This document shows, one piece after another, positions 6,881 to 12,617 of a stretch of DNA of 12,617 nt. Origin of the DNA: an uncultured Roseburia sp. (GTDB lineage Bacteria > Bacillota > Clostridia > Lachnospirales > Lachnospiraceae); contig CAKRCJ010000036.1 of NCBI GenBank assembly GCA_934307185.1, positions 1-12,617 on the forward strand, read 5' to 3'. Position 1 is the first letter of the stretch. Each line of letters starts with the position of its first letter. The translations under genes were made by a program, and so were the position numbers. The notes under the pieces are model-generated. The model saw only the letters and a list, made by a program, of their open reading frames with translations, did no database searches and had not been told where the DNA came from.

Positions 6881-7758
6881 AAGCTCACCTCTCCTTCCTG
6901 TGGAAACAGCCACAAATATAAATCCTCCAGCCTTGGTGCCACAGAAACAGAGTCTGATGTCTCCGCAGCATCAGACAGGTAACGGATAGCTGTGGTTCCA
7001 TCTGCCTCATTTTTTAAGTTGATAATTTTTAAAGTTCTCTCCCATTTCACCAAATCGGCTGACGGGATTTTGCACTCCCAGATTTTTCCTTCCACAAGAT
7101 GTACCAGCTGTTCGGTCGTGTCATTTTCAATAATTTTTCCTTCCTTCATAATCGTGTTCTGATTTGCGATATACTCCACATCCGAAACAATATGTGTGGA
7201 AATGACAACAATTCTGTCTTTTGAAAACTCGGAAAGCAGATTGCGGAAACGTACACGCTCGCCCGGGTCCAAGCCGCTCGTCGGCTCATCTAAAATAAGC
7301 ACCTCCGGGTCATTGAGCAGCGCCTGTGCAATGCCGACTCTCCGTTTCATTCCGCCAGACAGTTTTACGATTTTCTTTTTCCGCACCTCCGCTAATGTCA
7401 CCTGCTCCAACAAATCGTCAATTTTTCTTTTGGCTTCCCTTTTTGGCATTCCCTTCAATGCCGCCATATATTCCAGATAATCCTGCACATTAAATTCCGG
7501 GTAAAATCCAAACTCCTGCGGAAGATAGCCGAAAATCCGGCGGTACTCTCCCTTCAATGTCTCAATTGGAATTCCGTCATATAAAATCTGTCCCTTTGTC
7601 GGCTCCATAATTCCTGCAATCATGCGCATTAGCGTCGTTTTTCCTGCACCGTTTGCCCCTAAAAGTCCCCACACGCCCGGTGTAAACGTGATAGAGACAT
7701 TATTTACTGCTGTTTTGTCTTTGTATTTTTTTGAAATGTGTTCTACCTTTAATTCCAT
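6877..7758 (-). CDS. ABC transporter ATP-binding protein
   Basis: A 293-residue ATPase subunit of an ABC-2 type exporter; cytoplasmic, membrane-associated through its permease. It has Walker A GANGAGKTT (34-42), Q-loop YLPQEFGFYP (78-87), signature LSGGMKRR (133-140), Walker B VLILDE with Glu158, and the H-loop STHIVSDVE (187-195) with His189. The C-terminal 80 residues form an accessory domain as in drug/bacitracin-type export ATPases. The start has GGGAGGA at good spacing. The gene begins 62 nt after the membrane-protein gene and overlaps the permease gene by 4 nt. All catalytic motifs look intact, so the transporter should be functional. Confidence 0.96.
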   Translation of the reverse strand: MELKVEHISKKYKDKTAVNNVSITFTPGVWGLLGANGAGKTTLMRMIAGIMEPTKGQILYDGIPIETLKGEYRRIFGYLPQEFGFYPEFNVQDYLEYMAALKGMPKREAKRKIDDLLEQVTLAEVRKKKIVKLSGGMKRRVGIAQALLNDPEVLILDEPTSGLDPGERVRFRNLLSEFSKDRIVVISTHIVSDVEYIANQNTIMKEGKIIENDTTEQLVHLVEGKIWECKIPSADLVKWERTLKIINLKNEADGTTAIRYLSDAAETSDSVSVAPRLEDLYLWLFPQEGEVSL

Positions 7759-7820
7759 ATTTTTCCTCCCGTCTTTTTTTCATAATTTAACTTACTTTTT
7801 CAAATAAACTGCTGTACTTT

Positions 7821-8636
7821 TTAATTTTGCAGAACTTCCACTCCCTGATAAATTCCATAAATTACAAGCAGACTAATTGCAGTAACCGTAAGCGGTGCTG
7901 TCATGGTCCATTGTATCTTCCATTTTGACAGGAAAAGAGCCACAATTACCGCAAACAGTGCTATCCCATAATACAAAAAGCTCTGGCACAATTTTTCTGG
8001 CTTTATTTTTTTCAGTAAAAACAAAAATCCGTCATTTGCAAGCAAAAATGGAATGAATATTATTCCAAGTATTTCTACGAATGTAATCACCGTCGTGAGC
8101 CTTAAGCATATGATTACGGCACTGATTAAACCGATTTCTCCGCCAAAAAAAAGCAGGAACTTCGAAAACAGGACTGTTTTTATTGAAAACACCGACGTAC
8201 TTTCCGCCTCAAACATCTGATACCGTATGGAGCGGTAAAGAAATGGCAACAGCATCATCGGTACAAAAACCACAAAACACGCTGCAAAAAACATCAGCTT
8301 TCTTGTTGTCAGAAAATATTTGTCTGTCATCATCCACCGAAAAAACATTCCCGCTGCAACTGCGGTTAATAATTCAAATATCCACATTTTCCATCCGCAA
8401 AATTTTATCTGACAAAGCAATAAATCTTTGAAGCTGTTTTTGTTTCGATATGTTTTCTGTAATTGCAATTTTGCCATCTGTATGACATTTCTCTCGACTC
8501 GCTGTATATTTTTTTCCGTTATGATGCTCTGAGTGTATTTTTTTTCTGTTTCATCATATGCGCCATGCCAGACAACTTCTTCTTTGCCGCATGAACCAAG
8601 TGCCTGCCTGATTTTATCTGTCATATCTTTTTTCAT
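7821..8636 (-). CDS. Six-TM membrane protein of the sigma operon, possible anti-sigma factor
   Basis: I do not recognise a named family. The 271-residue product has a soluble, charged N-terminal part (about 1-80, probably cytoplasmic and partly helical) followed by six predicted TM helices (about 82-101, 112-134, 156-176, 183-206, 217-236 and 245-264). The gene overlaps the sigma-factor stop by ATGA, with a perfect AAAGGAGG site inside the end of the sigma gene, so it should be made in proportion to sigma. Position and topology (cytosolic N-domain plus membrane anchor) fit an anti-sigma factor that holds sigma at the membrane, but no zinc-binding HxxxCxxC motif of classical anti-sigma domains is present. 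It could instead be a second ABC-2-like membrane subunit. Function remains inferred. Confidence 0.85.
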   Translation of the reverse strand: MKKDMTDKIRQALGSCGKEEVVWHGAYDETEKKYTQSIITEKNIQRVERNVIQMAKLQLQKTYRNKNSFKDLLLCQIKFCGWKMWIFELLTAVAAGMFFRWMMTDKYFLTTRKLMFFAACFVVFVPMMLLPFLYRSIRYQMFEAESTSVFSIKTVLFSKFLLFFGGEIGLISAVIICLRLTTVITFVEILGIIFIPFLLANDGFLFLLKKIKPEKLCQSFLYYGIALFAVIVALFLSKWKIQWTMTAPLTVTAISLLVIYGIYQGVEVLQN

Positions 8637-9163
8637 TTCCGGTTTCCTCCTTTCAGTTCCCTCTCTATCTGTTTTAGTGCCGCCTTTAATTTTGATTGAA
8701 CTGTCCTCATCGGCAAATCGACAATTTCTGCAATTTCGCGCAGCTTTAAGTTCTGTGCAAACCGTAGCATTACGATTTCCTGCTGTTTAGGCTCTAAATT
8801 TCTTACCAGATTTCGTATCACAAGCTCATCTTCCGCTGTCTCAAATTCTTTTTCCAAATACGCCGGTTCTGCCTGCAAGGTGTCTAATGCAGTCCGCGTG
8901 TTCCATTTATTTTTCTGCATATCAATACAGGTATTTGCTGCAATTTTATATAAAAACGCCCGGAATTTCCCGGAAAACTTCACATTTCCCACATATTTCA
9001 CAGCCTTTAAAAATGTTTCCTGTGCGGCATCTTCCGCAAGCGCACTATCAGGCGCATACCAGATACAGTAGCGTAAAATCTCCGGATAATACAGTTTTAT
9101 TAGTTCGTCTAATGCAGAGGCATCACCATTTTGTACTTTTTTTATCAGTATCTCTTCGCGCAT
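8633..9163 (-). CDS. ECF-type RNA polymerase sigma factor (sigma-70 family)
   Basis: A 176-residue extracytoplasmic-function sigma factor that redirects RNA polymerase. Region 2 covers about 15-85, with the conserved ALAEDAAQETFLKA (41-54) and FRAFLYKIAANTCID (67-81); region 4 covers about 115-172, with LEPKQQEIVMLRFAQNLKLR and the HTH IAEIVDLPMRTVQSKLKAAL. There is no region 1 or 3, as expected for ECF factors. Frame-consistent starts exist at GTG 9190 and ATG 9178 but lack ribosome binding sites; ATG 9163 has GGAG at 9-nt spacing and begins MREEILIKK, typical of the family. The gene heads an operon with a membrane protein and an ABC exporter, so this operon is the likeliest target. The visible promoter has a good -10 but no -35 matching the housekeeping consensus. 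Confidence 0.95.
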   Translation of the reverse strand: MREEILIKKVQNGDASALDELIKLYYPEILRYCIWYAPDSALAEDAAQETFLKAVKYVGNVKFSGKFRAFLYKIAANTCIDMQKNKWNTRTALDTLQAEPAYLEKEFETAEDELVIRNLVRNLEPKQQEIVMLRFAQNLKLREIAEIVDLPMRTVQSKLKAALKQIERELKGGNRK

Positions 9164-9245
9164 TAAGATATTCTCCATTGGTATTGCCACGGTCTACAGA
9201 CTGCTTGTTTCAGCGGCAATTATTCTTTCAGGGCGTCCCCTGTTT

Positions 9246-9278
9246 ATTATAACGATTGAGGTTATTGATTTGGATTGA
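9246..9278 (-). promoter_or_regulatory. Promoter region of the sigma operon with triple ATTGA repeat
   Basis: On the minus strand a perfect TATAAT (9246-9251) lacks a consensus -35. Instead three copies of TCAAT (plus strand ATTGA at 9255-9259, 9264-9268 and 9274-9278) stand upstream at 9-10 bp intervals, one helical turn apart. Such phased direct repeats suggest an activator site. Leader length would be about 75 nt to ATG 9163. Confidence 0.5.
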
Positions 9279-9314
9279 AGTTTCTTTCATTTTTACAGAA
9301 ATATCATAGATTAT

Positions 9315-9364
9315 AAAAAGAACTGCTTTGTGAAAGGTTACGATTTCACAAAGCAGTTCTTTTT
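9315..9364 (-). terminator. Perfect 21-bp-stem terminator
   Basis: Arms 9315-9335 and 9344-9364 are exact reverse complements around an 8-nt loop, with A-run and T-run at the ends, so it can act on either strand. It lies 25 nt after the stop of the Rpn remnant and would end transcription from glycerate kinase before the sigma operon. Confidence 0.9.
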
Positions 9365-9389
9365 CGTATCACTTGAAATATTTATTGGT

Positions 9390-9695
9390 TTATTCCGCTG
9401 AATTACACCTATAGATTTCTATTGCATCTTCCTTAGAAACATTCATAATTTCCATTAACTTATCTATAATCTCATTTTGTGGCATATTTAATTTGCTGCA
9501 GGTTTCGATAATGCCTGATATTTTTCCCTGCTCAAGACCTTGTTCTACTCCCTGTGCCAATCCTTCTTCTAGTGCAGTTTCCCAAATCCCCTCGCCAAGA
9601 TTACACATATCATTCAACCTCTCTTCCCTGTCTCCATCTAACTCAATATCAAATTCGCTTACTGTTCTCGTAAAAGTATTTGCAAGAAACGGTTT
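9390..9695 (-). pseudogene. C-terminal remnant of an Rpn/PD-(D/E)XK transposase-like gene
   Basis: The reading frame continues after the TAG of glycerate kinase with about 100 codons ending at 9390. Its second half carries the signature tail of clostridial Rpn-family (recombination-promoting nuclease/putative transposase) proteins: the NDMCNLGEGIWE segment, a run of (E/L)xGxxQG repeats in LAQGVEQGLEQGKISGI, and a C-terminal helical pair (NEIIDKLMEIMNVSKEDA). Full-length members are about 300 residues with an N-terminal nuclease domain; here that domain is absent, so the gene is a 5'-truncated fossil. The first ATG, at 9617, would give 75 residues but has no strong ribosome binding site. Identification rests on memory of the family tail, so moderate certainty. 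Confidence 0.72.
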
Positions 9696-10832
9696 CTATG
9701 AAATCAGCCGGAACACCTGCTCTGCTGTATTTTTCATATTTTTTTGCGCAGTTTCCGTGTCCATTGCCTCTTCTAAGGAACATACTCCCGGTAAAATTGA
9801 GAAAAATGCATCAATTCCTTTTTCATTGCATTTTTTTGCATCTTCGGTCACGCCTCCGGCAAGAGCAATCACTTTACAGCCATACCGCTTCGCCGCCTGT
9901 GCAACTCCTACCGGAACTTTTCCCATGGCGGTCTGACAGTCCATATGTCCCTCTCCGGTGACAACGATATCGGCGTCCTTCAATTCCTCTTTTAAACCAA
10001 CTGCGTCCAATACAATGTCTATTCCAGACTTTAACCGGACATTTTGTAAGCCCCATAAAAAGGCAAACCCCAGTCCACCCGCCGCACCTGCTCCGGGAAT
10101 ATTGTAAAGTTCCTTTTTGTTCTCTATACCAACGAAATTTTCCAGACATGCGGCATAAGCCCGCATAGCTGCGTCCATCTCTTCTTTTTCCGCTTCTTTT
10201 ACCCCTTTTTGTGGTCCGAAAACAAAAACACTGCCCTCTGGTCCGCAAAGTGGATTTTTTACATCGCATGCAATCTGAAAATGACAGTCAGACAGTTCCT
10301 TTACGACATTATCCCGCTTTACCTGTGCCACTTTTGCAAGAGATGGAAAAAACGGCGGCAATTTATTACCTTTTGCATCAAAAAATTCATATCCCAGCGC
10401 AGACAACATTCCGATGCCACCCTCTGTTGTCGCACTTCCGCCGATGCCGATAATAAATTCCCTGCAGCCCTTTTTTACCGCATCTAAAATCATTTCACCA
10501 ACACCAACTGACGTAGCCTTCCATGGATTTCGATTCCCATTTACAAGTGTAATGCCGGAAGCCTCTGCCATTTCCATAACGGCTGTTTTATTTTCTAAAA
10601 TCCCATATCTGGCTTTTACTTGATTTCCCATTGAACCTGTGACCGTAACATACTCGTAAGTTCCGCCTAACCCTTCTACCAAAGCCTGTACGGTTCCTTC
10701 CCCGCCGTCTGCAAGCGGTTTTACAATCACCTCTGCCGCTGTCGCGGCAAGAATTCCGTCCCGACAGGCATTTCCTGCCTGCATACTTGTCATGCTGCCC
10801 TTAAAAGAATCGATTGCCACTACTACTTTCAT
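9696..10832 (-). CDS. glxK: Glycerate kinase (GlxK/GarK family)
   Basis: A 378-residue kinase that phosphorylates D-glycerate, by family usually to 2-phosphoglycerate, feeding it into lower glycolysis; cytoplasmic. It begins with the family start MKVVVAIDSFKGSMTS and carries PLADGGEGTVQAL (43-55), IIGIGGSATTEGGIGMLSALG (about 130-150), ACDVKNPLCGPEGSVFVFGPQKG, the PGAGAAGGLGFAF glycine-rich loop and VTGEGHMDCQTAMGK. All core motifs and the full length are present. The motif most members write GGSATNDGG reads GGSATTEGG here. ATG 10832 follows GGAGG and is preferred to the upstream in-frame GTG 10859. No strong promoter is seen between the metG terminator and the start. The Rpn remnant follows directly in frame after the TAG stop. 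Confidence 0.95.
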   Translation of the reverse strand: MKVVVAIDSFKGSMTSMQAGNACRDGILAATAAEVIVKPLADGGEGTVQALVEGLGGTYEYVTVTGSMGNQVKARYGILENKTAVMEMAEASGITLVNGNRNPWKATSVGVGEMILDAVKKGCREFIIGIGGSATTEGGIGMLSALGYEFFDAKGNKLPPFFPSLAKVAQVKRDNVVKELSDCHFQIACDVKNPLCGPEGSVFVFGPQKGVKEAEKEEMDAAMRAYAACLENFVGIENKKELYNIPGAGAAGGLGFAFLWGLQNVRLKSGIDIVLDAVGLKEELKDADIVVTGEGHMDCQTAMGKVPVGVAQAAKRYGCKVIALAGGVTEDAKKCNEKGIDAFFSILPGVCSLEEAMDTETAQKNMKNTAEQVFRLIS

Positions 10833-10917
10833 ATTGCTTTCTTTCCTCCGACCTGACACTTTATAACAAAATTTTATTGTGATATACCCCTCATATAATT
10901 CATTAAGATTATAAAAA

Positions 10918-10962
10918 TTATAGCATTAGGGTATCCCACCTTTCGGCACCCTAATGCTATAA
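10918..10962 (-). terminator. metG terminator hairpin
   Basis: Two exact 15-nt arms (10918-10932 and 10948-10962) surround a 15-nt loop. Minus-strand RNA continues with a short U-run, and the hairpin begins about 38 nt after the metG stop, so it should terminate metG. Confidence 0.8.
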
Positions 10963-10999
10963 CATCTGCTTTGTTTTAAGTGAAAATAAGGAACATTTT

Positions 11000-12617
11000 T
11001 TAGCAGATTTCTGCTCCGCTTGGCATCTTCTTCTCCGGAACCATTAATGCAAGTTCTTCGTTCTCATCTTCTGCACAGAGTAACATACCCTCTGAAACAA
11101 CACCTGCAAGCTTCGCTGGTTTTAAGTTTACCAATACCATCACTTTTTTACCAACCATCTCTTCCGGTGTGTAATGCTTACGGATACCGGAAACAATCTG
11201 TTTTACCTGGCTTCCGATTTTTACCTGAGAACAGAGTAATTTCTTTGACTTCGGAACTGCTTCACAGGCAATGATCTCACCTACCTGGAACTGCATCTTC
11301 ATAAAATCATCATACTCGATTTCTGCCTTCGGTTCTATGTCAATTACGCTTTCTTCTGTTTCTGCTGCTTCTGTCTCACCTGCAAGCTTTTTCTGCTCGG
11401 CTTCAAATTCTGCTTTCTGGGCAGCTTTGATTTCTTCTACTTTTGGCATCACTTCTTTGGCATCTAAGCGGGCAAATAAAATCTCAGGTGCATCTGTCAC
11501 TTTATTTCCACTCTCATAAAGTCCAAACTTGTCTAAGTCATCATAAGCGCGAAGTGTTGTATTTAACTGTTTTACAATCTTCTCTGCAGTCTCCGGTAAA
11601 AAGTTGTGAAGTAAGCTTGCACCGACTGTAATTGATTCGGTCAGATTGTATAACACTTCTGCAAGACGGTCGTGGTCTGCCTCATCTTTTGCGAGTACCC
11701 AAGGAGTTGTCTCATCAATATATTTATTGCAGCGGCGGAACAAATCAAAGACAACTGTAATTGCATCTGCAACACGAAGCTTATCCATTTTTTCCTGCAC
11801 TTTATCTCTCGTTCCGGTAACAATTGCTTTTAAATCCTCGTCCACGTCTGCTGTCACGCCCGTCTTTTTCACAACGCCGTCAAAATATTTGTTACTCATG
11901 GAAATGGTTCTGTTTACCAGATTTCCCAAAATGTTTGCAAGGTCAGAGTTTAATCTTTCGATGACTAATTCCCAGGTAATCACACCATCATTTTCAAATG
12001 GCATCTCATGAAGTACAAAATAGCGGGTTGCATCTACACCGAAAAGTCTTACCATATCATCTGCGTAAATAACATTTCCTTTGGATTTACTCATTTTGTC
12101 CCCGCCCTGTAACAGCCACGGATGTCCAAATACCTGTTTTGGTAAAGGCAAATCCAATGCCATTAAGAAGATTGGCCAGTAAATGGTATGGAAACGGACA
12201 ATGTCTTTTCCGATTAAATGTAAATCTGCCGGCCAGTTTTTCTTAAACAAATCAGAAGATCCGTCCGGGTCATAACCGATTTTGGTAATGTAGTTGGTAA
12301 GCGCATCAAGCCATACATAAACAACATGCTTCGGGTCAAAATCTACCGGAATTCCCCAGCTGAAGGAAGTTCTCGATACACATAAATCCTGCAAGCCCGG
12401 AAGTAAGAAGTTGTTCATCATCTCATTTTTACGTGATACCGGCTGAATAAACTCCGGGTGTGTGTTAATATGTTCAATCAGGCGGTCTGCATATTTGCTC
12501 ATTTTAAAGAAATATGCTTCCTCTTTTGCCGGTTTTACTTCACGTCCACAGTCCGGGCATTTTCCGTCAACAAGCTGTGACTCTGTCCAGAAAGACTCAC
12601 ATGGTGTACAGTAAAGT
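11000..12617 (-). CDS. metG: Methionyl-tRNA synthetase, 5' end outside the window
   Basis: Class I aminoacyl-tRNA synthetase charging tRNA-Met, essential for initiation and elongation. The frame is open to the window edge, so about the last 539 residues are present and the HIGH motif and true start lie outside. Seen here: the end of the connective-peptide zinc knuckle (two CxxC pairs, codons at 12599-12610 and 12548-12559), WLDALTNYITKIGYDPD, the KMSKS signature (12083-12097) in GGDKMSKSKGNV, the helical anticodon-binding domain, an Ala/Glu/Lys-rich linker, and a C-terminal EMAP-II/Trbp111-type OB-fold tRNA-binding domain of about 105 residues (MKMQFQVGEI to PSGAEIC) used for dimerisation. 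An internal Met at 12502 is not the start. The gene is unbroken. Confidence 0.97.
   Translation of the reverse strand, partial: LYCTPCESFWTESQLVDGKCPDCGREVKPAKEEAYFFKMSKYADRLIEHINTHPEFIQPVSRKNEMMNNFLLPGLQDLCVSRTSFSWGIPVDFDPKHVVYVWLDALTNYITKIGYDPDGSSDLFKKNWPADLHLIGKDIVRFHTIYWPIFLMALDLPLPKQVFGHPWLLQGGDKMSKSKGNVIYADDMVRLFGVDATRYFVLHEMPFENDGVITWELVIERLNSDLANILGNLVNRTISMSNKYFDGVVKKTGVTADVDEDLKAIVTGTRDKVQEKMDKLRVADAITVVFDLFRRCNKYIDETTPWVLAKDEADHDRLAEVLYNLTESITVGASLLHNFLPETAEKIVKQLNTTLRAYDDLDKFGLYESGNKVTDAPEILFARLDAKEVMPKVEEIKAAQKAEFEAEQKKLAGETEAAETEESVIDIEPKAEIEYDDFMKMQFQVGEIIACEAVPKSKKLLCSQVKIGSQVKQIVSGIRKHYTPEEMVGKKVMVLVNLKPAKLAGVVSEGMLLCAEDENEELALMVPEKKMPSGAEIC

Noticed and set aside
9493..9936. 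147-codon plus-strand frame opposite glycerate kinase and the Rpn remnant
   Set aside because: Ser/Pro/Cys/Phe-rich antisense shadow of well-supported minus-strand genes.

Overview
The window looks like chromosomal DNA of a low-GC, Gram-positive anaerobe, most likely a Lachnospiraceae-type Clostridium relative. This is an inference from protein style (Bacillus/Clostridia-type NagB, MurR/RpiR regulator, GH130 mannoside phosphorylase, Rpn-family remnant), strong AGGAGG-type ribosome binding sites and A/T-rich intergenic DNA. Nearly all genes read on the minus strand; only the MerR regulator reads on the plus strand. No rRNA, tRNA, CRISPR array or intact insertion sequence is visible.

Layout from left to right. 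(i) Positions 1-620 hold no confident gene, but contain a 366-bp imperfect inverted repeat (253-618) that ends 2 bp from the nagB stop codon. It is the most unusual structure here: a MITE-like or long-hairpin element. (ii) 621-2253: an rpiR-nagB operon for amino-sugar phosphate use, with a promoter flanked by two TTGAAA/TGAAAG palindromes that could be the regulator's own operators. (iii) 2345-4499: a MATE efflux gene divergent from a MerR-family gene; between them is a textbook MerR-type promoter with a 19-bp spacer holding a perfect 15-bp dyad. (iv) 4506-5453: a single-gene GH130 unit with its own promoter; the protein appears to lack about 30 conserved residues. (v) 5462-9278: a four-gene operon of ECF sigma factor, six-TM membrane protein, ABC ATPase and ABC-2 permease, tightly coupled by two ATGA overlaps and ending at a strong hairpin terminator. 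(vi) 9315-10832: glycerate kinase followed in the same frame, after its stop codon, by the C-terminal remnant of an Rpn/PD-(D/E)XK transposase-like gene and a perfect 21-bp-stem terminator. (vii) 10918-12617: the 3' part of metG (methionyl-tRNA synthetase) with its terminator; its 5' end lies beyond the window.

Functional reading. The metabolic genes (nagB, GH130, glycerate kinase) feed sugar-derived intermediates into central carbon metabolism. Two self-contained stress modules lie between them: MerR/MATE, where ligand sensing would switch on an exporter, and sigma/membrane protein/ABC, where an envelope or antimicrobial signal could be relayed to an ABC-2 exporter. The specific signals and substrates cannot be read from the sequence.
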